A stretch of DNA of 64,000 nt from Dehalogenimonas alkenigignens (GCF_001466665.1 NZ_KQ758903.1:679684-743683); one strand, 5' to 3'. Shown: positions 16,835 through 26,356, counted from the stretch's first letter. Numbers and translations are program-made. The notes: generated by a model not told the origin, from the sequence alone.

Positions 16835-17749
16835 ATGCCTGACATGTCGATCGAACTGCTGCCGGGCTTAAAGCTCCGGAACCCGGTCATCGCCGCTTCC
16901 GGCACGGCGGGTTACGGCGACGAGCCCTTCAGGCTGTATGACATCGCCGAACTCGGGGCATTTATCTGCAAGGGCACCACGCTGAAACCGCGGGCCGGCA
17001 ATCCTCAACCCCGCATCATGGAGACACAGGACGGGCTTTTAAACGCCATCGGTCTGCAGAATCCGGGCGCGGATGCTGTTATCCACAAATACGCTCCGAT
17101 GTGGTCGGCCTGGCCGACGCCGGTGATGGTCAACATCGCCGGCGAGTGCATCGATGACTATGCCGAGATCGCGACCAGGCTGGACAAAGTGCCGGGCATC
17201 GCGGCGCTTGAAGTCAACATTTCCTGCCCCAACGTGGCGGCCGGCTGCCTGGAGTTCGGCACCACCCCTGAGGGAGCGGCGGCGGTGACCGCCGCCGTGA
17301 AAGCGTCGGCGTCTTTACCGGTCATCGTCAAGCTGACCCCCAACACCGCGGACATCGCCGCCCTGGCCCGGGCGGTGGAGGGCGCCGGCGCCGACGCGAT
17401 TTCTCTCATCAACACCGTCCGCGGCATGGCTATCGATATCAATAAACGAAAGCCGATTCTGGGCAACACAACGGGAGGATTGTCCGGCCCGGCGATCAAA
17501 CCCATCGCCCTGGCGATGGTGTGGCGGGCGGCGGGGGCGGTCCGCATCCCGGTCATCGGCGGCGGCGGCATCGCCACGGCGGAAGACGCGCTGGAATTCC
17601 TGATGGCCGGGGCGTCGGCCGTCGAAATCGGCACGGCGGCGCTGGTCAATCCGACGATGTTCACGGGGATCATTAAGGGAATCGAAAAATACATGCTAAA
17701 ATTTAAAATAGCCAATCTGAGAGACCTGATCGGGGCGGCGCGGAAGTAA
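16835..17749 (+). CDS. pyrD: Dihydroorotate dehydrogenase, class 1B catalytic subunit
   Basis: A 304-residue TIM-barrel flavoenzyme that oxidises dihydroorotate to orotate in pyrimidine synthesis. Motifs: NPVIAASGTAGYGDE at the start, KGTTLKPRAGNPQPR, GLLNAIGLQNPGAD, the catalytic cysteine in LEVNISCPNVAAG (class 1 enzymes use Cys), VIVKLTPNTADI, LINTVRGMAID, GGLSGPAIKP and the phosphate-binding IPVIGGGGIATAEDALEF. The class 1B form works with an electron-transfer subunit PyrK, which is not in this window. MPDMSIELL allows starts at either Met; I take the first ATG. A TATAAT 7 nt upstream suggests a leaderless message. Confidence 0.93.
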   Translation: MPDMSIELLPGLKLRNPVIAASGTAGYGDEPFRLYDIAELGAFICKGTTLKPRAGNPQPRIMETQDGLLNAIGLQNPGADAVIHKYAPMWSAWPTPVMVNIAGECIDDYAEIATRLDKVPGIAALEVNISCPNVAAGCLEFGTTPEGAAAVTAAVKASASLPVIVKLTPNTADIAALARAVEGAGADAISLINTVRGMAIDINKRKPILGNTTGGLSGPAIKPIALAMVWRAAGAVRIPVIGGGGIATAEDALEFLMAGASAVEIGTAALVNPTMFTGIIKGIEKYMLKFKIANLRDLIGAARK

Positions 17750-17790
17750 ACACCGCGCCGGGTAACCGGGAGGTTCGTCTCGGGCGGTAA

Positions 17791-17831
17791 AGATGCCGCG
17801 CGCCTGCCAGGGCAGACGCGCGCAAAGAGAC
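17791..17831 (+). repeat. Second repeat family, degenerate copy
   Basis: GATGCCGCGCGCCTGCCAGG followed by GCAGACGCGCGCAAAGAGAC; arms GCGCG and CGCGC can pair. Lies between pyrD and the VOC gene. Confidence 0.45.
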
Positions 17832-17848
17832 AATAGAAGGAGGCTGCC

Positions 17849-18217
17849 ATGTCAAGGGTCATCCATTTTGAAATTCCGGCGGTCAAACCGGAGCGGGCGG
17901 TTGAATTTTATAAGAAAGCCTTCGGCTGGAAAATCGAGAAATGGGCCGGGCCGATGGATTACTGGAACATCACCACCGGCGGCGCCAAGGAGCCGGGCAT
18001 TGACGGGGCGATAATGAGCATCGACGGGGCGATCAAGCAGGTGGTCAACACCATCGGCGTCGAAAACCTGGCGGCGGCGGCCAAGAAAATTATCGCCGCC
18101 GGCGGCAAACGCGTCTCCCCCGACCAGGCGGTGCCGGGTATCGGGTACTTCGCTTACTTCGCCGACACCGAAGGCAATCCCTTCGGCCTGATGCAGAACG
18201 ACCCCAGCGCCAAATAA
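17849..18217 (+). CDS. VOC-family (glyoxalase-like) protein
   Basis: A 122-residue vicinal-oxygen-chelate protein. Typical features are VIHFEIPAVKPERAVEFYKK at the start, FGWKIEKW, an internal MSIDGA and the end GIGYFAYFADTEGNPFGLMQ with the conserved D-x-E-G-N-P-F/x-G-L. One beta-alpha-beta-beta-beta module is repeated twice, as usual. AAGGAGG lies upstream of the ATG. The reaction is unknown: VOC proteins include lyases, dioxygenases and antibiotic-binding proteins. The MFS gene starts 3 bp after its stop, so the two are cotranscribed. Confidence 0.85.
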   Translation: MSRVIHFEIPAVKPERAVEFYKKAFGWKIEKWAGPMDYWNITTGGAKEPGIDGAIMSIDGAIKQVVNTIGVENLAAAAKKIIAAGGKRVSPDQAVPGIGYFAYFADTEGNPFGLMQNDPSAK

Positions 18218-18220
18218 GAC

Positions 18221-19627
18221 ATGCAGTCTCGCCCCGTCGCGCCGCCGGTTACCGGCGCCCCGGCGCGCCGGGCGGCACTGGCCGCGGCGCTGCTGGCGTC
18301 GTTCCTGACGCCGTTCATGGGCTCTTCGGTCAACATCGCGCTGCCGCCGATCGGCCGCGAGTTCTCCCTCGATGCCGTGACCCTGGGATGGGTGGCCACG
18401 GCTTACATCCTGGCGGCGGCGGTATTCCTGCTGCCCTTCGGGCGGCTGGCCGACATCGCCGGCAGGCGGAAAATCTTCACGGCCGGGCTGGGCGCCTACG
18501 CGGCGGCATCCCTCGGGGCGGCGCTGGTCCAGAACGGCGGCCAGCTCATCGCCTTGCGGCTGCTCCAGGGCGTTTCCGGGGCCATGCTGTTCGGCACCGG
18601 CGTGGCCATACTGACCTCAGTTTTCCCGCCAGCCCAGCGGGGCCGGGTCTTGCGCTGGAACGCCGCCGCGGTGTACACCGGCCTGTCGCTCGGCCCCACC
18701 GCGGGAGGCCTGATCACCGAGGCTTTCGGCTGGCGCTTCATTTTCATTTAAACGCCGCCTTGGCGGCGGCGGCTTTCCTGGTGGTGTCCCGCAGTCTCAA
18801 GCTTGATTTCCGGGAAGCGGCGGGCGAGGGTTTCGACCTGAAGGGCGCAGTTATCTACGGGCTGGCTCTGTCAGCGGTGATAGCCGGGTTTTCCGAGATG
18901 CCGGATGCTGCCGGGGTCATCCTGGTTGTCCTGGGCGGGGCCGGCCTGGGATTGTTCATCTTGATTGAAACCCGGATAAAGCACCCGCTGCTCCAGGTGA
19001 GCCTGTTCCGGGGCAATCCCGGTCTTTGTTTTTTCCAACGCGGCGGCGCTCATCAATTACTCCGCGACTTTCGCCGTCGGCTTCCTGCTATCGCTCTATT
19101 TACAGTTCGCCAAGGGTTTCAGCCCGGCGGCGGCGGGGCTGGTCCTGGTCGCCCAACCTGTTTTGATGGCGCTTATTTCGCCCTTTGCCGGGAGGCTGGC
19201 TGACCGGCTGGAACCCAGGCTGATTGCTTCGGGCGGCATGGCGCTTTCGGCCGCCGGCCTGTTGATGCTGGCTTTCATCGGGCAGGATACATCGCTGGTT
19301 TATCTCATGGCGGCGCTGGTGGTTATCGGCGCCGGATTCGGCTTTTTCTCGTCGCCCAACACCTCGGCGGTCATGGGAGCGGTGGAGCGGAAATGCTACG
19401 GGGTTGCCGCTTCAACGCTCGGCACCATGCGCTTGGTAAGGCAGATGCTGTCGCTGGGTTTAGCCATGCTGCTCTTTGCCCTGATTATCGGGCGGGTGCC
19501 GATCTCGGCGGCGGTGCTGCCTGAATTCATCGACAGCCTCAGAGCGTCCTTCACGCTGTTTGCCGTCCTCAGCCTGGCTGGAGTCGCCGCATCACTGGCG
19601 CGCAACCGCATCGCCGGCGCAGCCTAA
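18221..19627 (+). pseudogene. MFS transporter (DHA2/EmrB-like) with two compensating frameshifts
   Basis: Three consecutive frames encode one ~468-residue drug-exporter-like protein with about 14 hydrophobic helices. Part 1 (18221 to ~18748) has the MFS loop PFGRLADIAGRRKIFTAGLG and ends GWRFIFI-stop. Part 2 continues one frame off as LNAALAAAAFLVVSRSLKLD up to LFRGNP (~19032). Part 3 returns to the first frame as FVFSNAAALINYSATFAVGF and ends LARNRIAGAA. The first break looks like loss of one base near 18748 (after TTCATTTTC) and the second like gain of one G in the run near 19022. The rest is well preserved, so decay is recent or the assembly has two indel errors. Confidence 0.8.
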
Positions 19628-19732
19628 AACATCCAGCCGGGATTTCTCTGTTTTCAAATTAATGTCTTGACGCCGGGGGAGAAACGGACGCCGGGGTTCA
19701 ACCTGAGCAACGACGGAATCATCGGGAACAGG

Positions 19733-20368
19733 TCAGACCGCAGCTTCCAGTAGAACCACCTGGGTGGGCAGCGGCAGATTGCCCCGGCTAACGTTTAATT
19801 TGGGCTGGGCCGTGACGCCGGCGACGCCCATTTCCCCCAGGAAGCGTTCGACCGGTTCCAGTTCGCGGTTGATCTGCGGCATACTGTAGTGCATGGGGAT
19901 AACGATGGCAGGCTCTATCTGGCGCACCAGCCGCGCGGCATTGGCGGCATTAAGCGCGCTCATATCGCCCACCGGCACCAGTAAAATATCAACCTTGCCC
20001 AGTTCTTCAACCCGGCTTTCGGAGAGCATTTCGCCCAGGTCGCCGAGGTGGCAGACCACCAGGTCGTCCATAGAGATGACGAAGATGGTGTTTTTGCCCC
20101 GGATGATGCCTTTTTCCGAATCATGGAACGACGGCACACCTATCAAGATGGCGTCGCCGATTTCATATTCTCCCGGGCGGTAGACTATCCGGAAATCGCC
20201 GGAAACGCCCGAGGTAAAGTTGTGTCCGTTGTGCTGGTGGCTGACAGTGACGATGTTAGCCGTCTGCTTGCCGAAGGCGCCGAGCTCCGGGGCGTAAGGA
20301 TCGGTGATGACGGCGGTGTTCTTGCCTTTGAGGCGGAAACAGGAATGGCCGAGGTACTTGATTTCCAT
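19733..20368 (-). CDS. Metallo-beta-lactamase-fold hydrolase (UPF0173-like)
   Basis: A 211-residue protein: MEIKYLGHSCFRLKGKNTAV, then VTVSHQHNGHNFT, YEIGDAILIGVPSFHD, VCHLGDLGE and VIPMHYSMPQ. This order matches the UPF0173 branch of the metallo-hydrolase fold. Its metal motif normally reads H-x-H-x-D-H; here it is HQHNGH, with Gly in place of Asp, so one metal site may be altered. A perfect TATAAT lies 6 nt before the ATG and no Shine-Dalgarno is seen. Substrate is unknown. The gene is divergent from hrcA. Confidence 0.85.
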   Translation of the reverse strand: MEIKYLGHSCFRLKGKNTAVITDPYAPELGAFGKQTANIVTVSHQHNGHNFTSGVSGDFRIVYRPGEYEIGDAILIGVPSFHDSEKGIIRGKNTIFVISMDDLVVCHLGDLGEMLSESRVEELGKVDILLVPVGDMSALNAANAARLVRQIEPAIVIPMHYSMPQINRELEPVERFLGEMGVAGVTAQPKLNVSRGNLPLPTQVVLLEAAV

Positions 20369-20374
20369 GCCCCG

Positions 20375-20380
20375 ATTATA
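20375..20380 (-). promoter_or_regulatory. -10 hexamer of the MBL-fold gene, probably leaderless
   Basis: TATAAT on the minus strand, 6 nt before the start codon: the same spacing as at polA. Confidence 0.5.
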
Positions 20381-20456
20381 GCAGAAGGGGGGCTTCCGGA
20401 GAAAGGCGCTCAGCGTTTGATTCCGGAATCCAAAAAGCGCGAATCTGATGGGAACC

Positions 20457-20486
20457 TTGACAAAAACATCTTAAAAGTGCTAAATT
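20457..20486 (+). promoter_or_regulatory. Sigma-70-type promoter of hrcA-grpE-dnaK
   Basis: TTGACA at 20457-20462, 18-bp spacer, TAAATT at 20481-20486. The CIRCE dyad begins 8 bp further on, at the expected transcription start. Confidence 0.7.
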
Positions 20487-20493
20487 ACGTTTG

Positions 20494-20520
20494 TTAGCAA
20501 TCAAGGCATTAGACTGCTAA
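20494..20520 (+). promoter_or_regulatory. CIRCE operator (HrcA binding site)
   Basis: TTAGCAATC, a 9-bp spacer and GACTGCTAA. The classic element is TTAGCACTC-N9-GAGTGCTAA; here the two arms match each other at 8 of 9 positions. It lies 14 bp before the hrcA ATG, so HrcA represses its own operon. Confidence 0.9.
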
Positions 20521-20533
20521 CAGGTACGGAACA

Positions 20534-21574
20534 ATGCTGAACCCAAGATCTGAAACCATACTTTCGAGCATCATCCGACAGTACATCGAAAGAGCTATGC
20601 CGGTTTCTTCGGCGGCGGTCATCTCCGAGTGCGGTCTGGACGTTTGCTCGGCAACGGTGCGCAACGAGATGGTGCGGCTGGAGGAGGAAGGCTACATCCT
20701 GAAACCCCACCATTCAGCGGGCAGTGTTCCATCCGACAAGGGCTACCGCTATTACGTCGAGAGCATCAAGCACGCCCAGATGTCGCTGACCGACCAACTG
20801 CTGATAAACCACCTTTTCCACCAGGTGGAAAAAGAGATGGAGAACTGGTTGTCGCTGGCGGCGGGCCTGGTCTCCCAGCGGGTGCACAATGTGGCGGTGG
20901 TGACCCAGCCCAAGCAGACCGCCAGTAAATACCATCACTTGGAACTGGTGACGCTGCAGGAAAACCTGGCGCTGGCGGTTTTAATCCTGCGAGGGGCGAG
21001 GGTGCGGCAGCAACTGGTGAGTTTCGACGACGCGGTGGGACAATTTGAACTGACCGCCATCTCCCAGCGGCTTAACCAGGCTTTCGACGGCCTGACGCGG
21101 ACGCAGGTTGAAAAAGCCAACGTATTGCTTTCGGATACGGAGAAGAAAGTCCATGCGGCGGTGCTGAAGATGATGCAGGCCGAGGACGAGCAGCGCAACG
21201 AAGAACCGTACCTGGAGGGTTTGAACTACCTGCTGGAGCAGCCGGAGTTTGCCCGGAGCCAGCGCGCCCACTCCCTGATGGAACTGGTGGAGAAACGCCA
21301 GCTCGGACGGATGCTGGGCGAAGAGGAATTCGAGGCCCATGAGATCAAGGTATACATCGGCCAGGAAAACCGGGAGCAGAGTATCCGGGACTTTTCGGTG
21401 GTGTTGGGCAGCTACGGATTGCCCAACGAAGCCCGGGGCACGCTGGGTGTTATCGGCCCAACCCGGATGAATTATGAAAAAACCATCGCGGCGGTGCGGT
21501 ATCTGTCGCTGGTGATGAGCGCCCTGGTGGCCGAGCTTTACGGGCGAGAGCCGGAGATGGGCAGCGGCGGTTAA
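20534..21574 (+). CDS. hrcA: Heat-shock repressor HrcA
   Basis: A 346-residue repressor. The N-terminal winged helix is recognisable (ILSSIIRQYIERAMPVSSAA, CSATVRNEMVRLEEEGYI, HHSAGSVPSDKGYRYYVE); the remainder is a GAF-like core with GSYGLPNEARGTLGVIGPTR and MNYEKTIAAVRYLS near the end. It binds the CIRCE dyad just upstream and is stabilised by GroEL in other bacteria. It is the first gene of hrcA-grpE-dnaK. Length and motifs are standard, so the call is firm. Confidence 0.95.
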   Translation: MLNPRSETILSSIIRQYIERAMPVSSAAVISECGLDVCSATVRNEMVRLEEEGYILKPHHSAGSVPSDKGYRYYVESIKHAQMSLTDQLLINHLFHQVEKEMENWLSLAAGLVSQRVHNVAVVTQPKQTASKYHHLELVTLQENLALAVLILRGARVRQQLVSFDDAVGQFELTAISQRLNQAFDGLTRTQVEKANVLLSDTEKKVHAAVLKMMQAEDEQRNEEPYLEGLNYLLEQPEFARSQRAHSLMELVEKRQLGRMLGEEEFEAHEIKVYIGQENREQSIRDFSVVLGSYGLPNEARGTLGVIGPTRMNYEKTIAAVRYLSLVMSALVAELYGREPEMGSGG

Positions 21575-21631
21575 TCCGCTTTGAGCATCAGCCGCCCGGC
21601 AACCCAAGATAAGATTTTCTAGAGGTTTGAG

Positions 21632-22141
21632 ATGACGCCTGAGAACAACAATGAAGAAATCCTGGAGGGTGATTTTGACGCCCTGCGCGGCGCGTTGGAA
21701 CAGGAAAAATCCCGCGCCGAGGATAATTTGAACAACCTGAAGCGCGCCCAGGCCGACTTCATCAACTACAAGCGCCGGGCTGAAACTGAGAAAGCCGAGG
21801 CGGTGGGCCTGGGCAAGAGCCTGGCCTTCCTCTCCGTGCTGCCGGTGCTGGATGATTTCTCCCGGGCGCTGGGTGCCGTGCCGGAACACGCCGCAGGAGA
21901 ACCCTGGCTGCAAGGGATGGTGCAGATCGAACGCAAATTCCGCCAGATACTGTCCCGCGAGGGCGTGGAGGCGATGAAAACGGTCGGCGAGCGATTCGAT
22001 CCCGGCCTGCACGAGGCCGTCCTCAGGTGCGCCGGAGAGGAAGGCATCATTGTCGAGGAATTGCAGGCGGGTTACACCTATAAGGACAGGGTGTTGCGGC
22101 CGGCGCAGGTGAAAGTGTCCTGCGAGGATATCGGAGAATAG
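21632..22141 (+). CDS. grpE: Nucleotide exchange factor GrpE
   Basis: A 169-residue protein with an acidic start, a long coiled coil (residues ~20-60, RAEDNLNNLKRAQADFINYK) and the C-terminal beta domain with GEFFDP-like GERFDPGLHEAV and the ending GYTYKDRVLRPAQVKVS. It exchanges ADP for ATP on DnaK. It lies 57 bp after hrcA and 65 bp before dnaK on the same strand. An AGAGGT lies about 8 nt upstream of the ATG. Confidence 0.95.
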   Translation: MTPENNNEEILEGDFDALRGALEQEKSRAEDNLNNLKRAQADFINYKRRAETEKAEAVGLGKSLAFLSVLPVLDDFSRALGAVPEHAAGEPWLQGMVQIERKFRQILSREGVEAMKTVGERFDPGLHEAVLRCAGEEGIIVEELQAGYTYKDRVLRPAQVKVSCEDIGE

Positions 22142-22206
22142 TCACTTTGAACTGGCGAAAAAGCAAAATATAATCTAATTGTAAATTAAGGAGGAAACTG
22201 CAAAAC

Positions 22207-24120
22207 ATGGGTAAAGTAGTCGGCATCGATCTGGGCACCACCAATTCCGAGGTCGCCGTCATTCAGGGCGGCGAACCGGTGGTCATTCCCTCAGCCGAGG
22301 GCGGCACGCTGGTGCCTTCGGTAGTCGCCGTCAATAAAAACGGCGAACGGCTGGTCGGGCGGCAGGCCAAGAACCAGTCAGTACTCAACCCCGAGAACAC
22401 CATCTATTCCATCAAGCGCTTCATGGGCCGCAAATGGGGCGAACCCGCCGGCCGCGAACTCCCGGTGGAAGAAGACGCCCGCCGCAAGCCTTATAAGGTC
22501 GTCAAGGGCGCCAACAACGAGGTCAAAGTGCTCCTTGGGGGCAAAGAGTACTCACCGCCGGAAGTTTCGGCGATGATCCTCCAGAAACTCAAGACCGACG
22601 CCGAGGCCTTCCTGGGCGAACCGGTGACCGAGGCGGTCATCACCGTCCCGGCCTATTTCAATGACGCCCAGCGCCAGGCGACCAAAGACGCCGGCCAGAT
22701 CGCCGGGCTCAAGGTGCTGCGCATTGTCAATGAGCCGACGGCCGCGGCGCTGGCTTACGGCCTGGATAAAAAGCATGAGGAAACGGTGGCGGTCTATGAC
22801 CTGGGCGGCGGCACGTTTGATGTTTCCATTCTGGAACTCGGCGAGGGCACCTTCCAGGTGAAGTCCACCAATGGCGACACTCACCTGGGCGGCGACGACT
22901 TTGACCAGAAGATCATTGACTGGCTGGTGGCCGAGTATAAGAAGGATCAGGGCATCGACCTGTCCAAGGATAAGACCGCCATGCAGCGCCTCAAGGAGGC
23001 GGCGGAGAAGGCCAAGATCGAATTGTCCACCGTGGCTCAGACGGAGGTCAACCTGCCATTCATCACCGCCGACGCCTCCGGTCCGAAACATCTTAACATA
23101 ACACTGACCCGCTCCAAGCTTGAGCAGCTGGTGATGGACCTGGTCGAGAAGACCATCGCCCCCTGCCGCCAGGCGCTGACCGACGCCGGCAAGACCACTG
23201 CCCAGATCGACGAGGTCATCCTGGTTGGCGGCCAGACGCGCATGCCTCTGGTCCGGGCCAAGGTCAAAGAGTTTTTCGGCCGGGAACCCAACATGAGCGT
23301 CAACCCGGACGAGGTGGTGGCCATCGGCGCCGCCATTCAGGCCGGCGTCATTAAAGGCGAAGTCTCCGACGTGCTGCTGCTCGATGTCACCCCGCTGACT
23401 CTCGGCATCGAGACGCTGGGCGGCGTGGCGACGCCGCTCATAACCCGCAACACCACCATCCCGACCAGCAAGAGCCAGGTCTTCTCCACCGCCGCCGACA
23501 ACCAGCCGAGCGTGGAAATCCACGTGCTCCAGGGCGAGCGCCCGATGGCGGGCGACAACCGGACGCTGGGCCGGTTCATGCTGGACGGCATCCTGCCGGC
23601 GCCGCGCGGTCTGCCTCAGATTGAGGTCACCTTCGATATCGACGCCAACGGCATCCTGTCGGTTAAAGCTCAGGACAAGGGGACCGGCAAGGAACAGAAG
23701 ATCACCATCACCGCTTCCTCGGGCCTGTCCAAGGAAGAGGTCGAAAAGATGCAGAAAGAGGCCGCCGCCCATGCCGCCGAGGACACCGCCCGCAAGGAAC
23801 TGGCCGAGGCTAAGAACCAGGGTGACACCCTGGCTTACCAGGCGGAAAAGATGCTGCGGGATAACAAAGACAAAGTTCCGGCCGATCTGAATACCGATAT
23901 AACCGCCAAGGTTGAAGCGGTGAAGCAGGCGCTTGGGGGTTCCGATGCCGCGGCGATCAAGTCAGCGACGCAGACCCTGTCAGAAGCGATGCAGAAACTG
24001 GGCGAGGCGGTCTATAAGGCCCAGCAGCCTCCGCCGGGCGCCCAGCCGCCGCCTCAGGGCGAAGAGGGCGGCAAGAAACCCGACGAGGGCACCGTTGAGG
24101 GTGAATTCCGCGAAGTCTAA
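22207..24120 (+). CDS. dnaK: Chaperone DnaK (Hsp70)
   Basis: A 637-residue Hsp70. The ATPase domain begins [20 protein letters not shown] and contains [49 protein letters not shown] and [12 protein letters not shown]. The substrate-binding domain has [35 protein letters not shown] and [17 protein letters not shown]. The tail is Pro/Gln-rich and ends [11 protein letters not shown], the usual acidic EEVD-like bacterial terminus. AAGGAGG lies 9 nt upstream of the ATG. No dnaJ follows: a strong terminator ends the operon, so the co-chaperone must be elsewhere. Confidence 0.97.
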   Translation: MGKVVGIDLGTTNSEVAVIQGGEPVVIPSAEGGTLVPSVVAVNKNGERLVGRQAKNQSVLNPENTIYSIKRFMGRKWGEPAGRELPVEEDARRKPYKVVKGANNEVKVLLGGKEYSPPEVSAMILQKLKTDAEAFLGEPVTEAVITVPAYFNDAQRQATKDAGQIAGLKVLRIVNEPTAAALAYGLDKKHEETVAVYDLGGGTFDVSILELGEGTFQVKSTNGDTHLGGDDFDQKIIDWLVAEYKKDQGIDLSKDKTAMQRLKEAAEKAKIELSTVAQTEVNLPFITADASGPKHLNITLTRSKLEQLVMDLVEKTIAPCRQALTDAGKTTAQIDEVILVGGQTRMPLVRAKVKEFFGREPNMSVNPDEVVAIGAAIQAGVIKGEVSDVLLLDVTPLTLGIETLGGVATPLITRNTTIPTSKSQVFSTAADNQPSVEIHVLQGERPMAGDNRTLGRFMLDGILPAPRGLPQIEVTFDIDANGILSVKAQDKGTGKEQKITITASSGLSKEEVEKMQKEAAAHAAEDTARKELAEAKNQGDTLAYQAEKMLRDNKDKVPADLNTDITAKVEAVKQALGGSDAAAIKSATQTLSEAMQKLGEAVYKAQQPPPGAQPPPQGEEGGKKPDEGTVEGEFREV

Positions 24121-24143
24121 TCAGGGATCGAAACAAGTTAAAG

Positions 24144-24175
24144 AGGGAGGGGCGAAAGCCCCTCCCTGTTATTTA
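24144..24175 (+). terminator. Intrinsic terminator of hrcA-grpE-dnaK
   Basis: A perfect 10-bp stem (AGGGAGGGGC/GCCCCTCCCT) closes a GAAA tetraloop; GTTATTTATT follows. It also lies between convergent dnaK and the histidine kinase gene. Confidence 0.85.
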
Positions 24176-24203
24176 TTACGTTCAAAGAGCCCGGCGACCG
24201 CCC

Positions 24204-25589
24204 TTACATCGAAGGTAAACTTACCACAAACTCCGCGCCGGACCCCGGGGCGCTTCTGGCCTCGATGCCGCCGCCGTGGGTCAGAACGATCTCGCGGGTG
24301 ATGGCCAGGCCGAGGCCTACGCCCGTCCTCACCCCCGATACCTGGTAGAACCGGTCGAAGACACGGGGCAGGGCATCAGGGTGGATGCCGGGGCCCTGGT
24401 CTAGGACACTGGCGATGACATTCCTGCCTTCAGCACGCGCGGCGATCTTTATCCCGGTGAAAGGCGGGCTGTTCTTCACGGCATTGTCCAGCAGGTTGTT
24501 GAACACCTGCTCCAGACGATCGGCGTCGCCTTTGACCCAAAGGCCCGGTTCAGCGTCCAGTTCGATCCTGACCGATTTATCAGCGGCCGGCGGGCCGAAA
24601 AGGTCGGTCGAGTGCCTCATGACATCATAAAGGTCGAGCCGGATCAATTCCATTTTGAACTGCCCTGACTGGAGACGAGAGAGGTCAAGCAGTTCATCCA
24701 CCTGGCGCCGCAGTCTTTTAGCCTCGTCGTTGATGATGCGGGCGGCTTTATCGCGAGTCTCCCGGTCGGCGGCAGTGCCGTCAAGGAGAGCTTGGGAGAA
24801 ACCCTGGACGGCGGTCAGCGGGCTCTTGAGTTCGTGAGAAACGTCGGCAACGAAATGCCGCAGTTTGAGCTGTGATGCCTCGACCTCGGCAGCCATGCGG
24901 TCGAAGCTTTGCGCAAGTTTGCCGACATCGCCGGTATCTTTGGAGTTTATCCGGTAGCTGTACTCTCCGCGGGCAATCTTATCGGCGGCCGCCGATACCT
25001 CGCCCAGAGGCTTGTAGACCGAACGGGACAGCCAGTAAGCCAGGACGATCGAGGCTGCCAGGGCGATGACGCCGGCCCAGGCGAAGGGCCGGAAAACCCC
25101 GGCCAAAGCAGCGGCAGCCTCAGGCCGGGGCACCGCCAGGATGAGAGTCTGGGCGCGGGCGATACCGGCGGGCGCCCGCGCCAGCGGGTAGGCGGAATAA
25201 AAATAATCAGCGCCGGCGTCGTCAACAATCGCGCCGGTGGTACCCTGCGGCACACCGTGAGGCAGCGACCCTTCAGGGAACTGCAAGGCCGGTTCGCCCT
25301 GCGGCACCAACTGACGGAGCAGGTTGCCGTCGGCGTCCGACCACAGGATGTGCATTCCGGAGGCGTCGGCCTGGGCCTGCATGTTCTCGACGAGTTCGGC
25401 CAGGGTGACGTTGCCCCGGATGAGGGCGGCCACCTGCACCGAAATGGGGCGGGCGGCGTCATCCAGCCGTTCCATCGCCAGGCGGTCGGCATACTGGCGC
25501 ACCAGTACAGCGCTGCCGAGCGCGGCGATGAACAGGGTGACGATGACCACCAGAGAGTAAGTAAGAAACAGTTTCAGACGCAGGCTCAT
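24204..25589 (-). CDS. Membrane sensor histidine kinase
   Basis: A 461-residue kinase. Helix 1 is residues 8-30 (FLTYSLVVIVTLFIAALGSA). An extracytoplasmic sensor of ~135 residues follows, then helix 2 (WAGVIALAASIVLAYWL, ~170-188), a HAMP linker (~190-240), HisKA with His in FVADVSHELKSPLTAVQGF (about residue 250) and the ATPase boxes NLLDNAVKNSP, VLDQGPGIHPDALPRVFDRF and VGLGLAITREIVLTHGGGI. The ATG overlaps the end of the response regulator gene by 4 nt. The pair forms a classic OmpR-type two-component system. The signal is unknown. Confidence 0.93.
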   Translation of the reverse strand: MSLRLKLFLTYSLVVIVTLFIAALGSAVLVRQYADRLAMERLDDAARPISVQVAALIRGNVTLAELVENMQAQADASGMHILWSDADGNLLRQLVPQGEPALQFPEGSLPHGVPQGTTGAIVDDAGADYFYSAYPLARAPAGIARAQTLILAVPRPEAAAALAGVFRPFAWAGVIALAASIVLAYWLSRSVYKPLGEVSAAADKIARGEYSYRINSKDTGDVGKLAQSFDRMAAEVEASQLKLRHFVADVSHELKSPLTAVQGFSQALLDGTAADRETRDKAARIINDEAKRLRRQVDELLDLSRLQSGQFKMELIRLDLYDVMRHSTDLFGPPAADKSVRIELDAEPGLWVKGDADRLEQVFNNLLDNAVKNSPPFTGIKIAARAEGRNVIASVLDQGPGIHPDALPRVFDRFYQVSGVRTGVGLGLAITREIVLTHGGGIEARSAPGSGAEFVVSLPSM

Positions 25590-26266
25590 GCGGCCCCGCT
25601 CGCCACCAGCCGGTAACCGGTGCCCCGCAGTGTCTCGATATCAACGCCGGAACCTTCGAGTTTATCGCGCAGGTGGTTGATGTGGACGTCGACTGTCCTG
25701 GTATCGCCGTAGTAGTCATAACCCCAGACCTGGTTCAGGAGTCTTTCCCGGGAGAAGACTATGCCTGGCTGCCGGGCAAGGGCGATTAACAGGGACAGTT
25801 CCCTGGCCCGCAGCTCGATCGGCGAACCGTTGACCGCCGCCTCGTGGCGTTCCGAATCGATGCGTAGCTTGCCCAGTTCGATGACCTCCCCGGCGGAAGC
25901 CGGAGGCTGGCTGCGGCGGAGCACGGCTTTGACCCGAGCCAGCAGCTCATGCGGGTTGAAGGGCTTGGTCAGGTAGTCGTCGGCACCCATCTCCAGGCCG
26001 ACGATCTTGTCCACGTCCTCGCGGCGGGCGGACAGCATCAGCACCGGGACTTTACTTGATGATCGCAGCCGTTTCAGCACCTCGAAGCCGTCGATGTCCG
26101 GGAGCATGATGTCGAGAATGACAAGGTTCGGATTGCTGGCCGAGACGAGGCTGATGCCTTCGCGGCCTTTGCCGCAAGCCGCGACCTTGAAGCCCTCGCG
26201 TTCCAGGTAGAGGCGGGCCAGTTCGACGATATTTGTTTCGTCGTCGATGATGACGATGGTTTCCAT
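25586..26266 (-). CDS. OmpR/PhoB-family response regulator
   Basis: A ~226-residue regulator when started at [20 protein letters not shown]. The receiver has Asp in [18 protein letters not shown] (about residue 51), Thr/Ser in [10 protein letters not shown] and Lys in [12 protein letters not shown]. The winged-helix output is at ~130-225: [72 protein letters not shown] on this strand at 26285-26280 lies 13 nt before this ATG, which favours it over ATG 26281 or the TTG at 26290. Cotranscribed with the kinase gene downstream. The repeat-protein gene just upstream is separated by a terminator. Confidence 0.92.
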   Translation of the reverse strand: METIVIIDDETNIVELARLYLEREGFKVAACGKGREGISLVSASNPNLVILDIMLPDIDGFEVLKRLRSSSKVPVLMLSARREDVDKIVGLEMGADDYLTKPFNPHELLARVKAVLRRSQPPASAGEVIELGKLRIDSERHEAAVNGSPIELRARELSLLIALARQPGIVFSRERLLNQVWGYDYYGDTRTVDVHINHLRDKLEGSGVDIETLRGTGYRLVASGAA

Positions 26267-26307
26267 AACGTTGTCCGACATTATAGCCAATCGAAATCAC
26301 TGATGAA

Positions 26308-26343
26308 ACAGGCCGGAAGAAACCCCTCCGGCCTGTCTTTTTT
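26308..26343 (+). terminator. Intrinsic terminator hairpin between the repeat-protein gene and the response regulator
   Basis: A 10-bp stem (ACAGGCCGGA/TCCGGCCTGT) with a 9-nt loop. The T-run (CTTTTTT) is on the plus strand, but the hairpin also follows the minus-strand repeat-protein gene by 13 bp and probably stops its transcript. Confidence 0.7.
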
Positions 26344-26356
26344 AGTTGAGTCGGCG

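Noticed and set aside
20981-22012. 343-codon frame opposite hrcA/grpE
   Set aside because: Spans two genes on the other strand and lacks protein-like pattern.
22552-23772. 406-codon frame opposite dnaK
   Set aside because: Shadow of dnaK; no start signal and low-complexity Gly/Leu/His composition.
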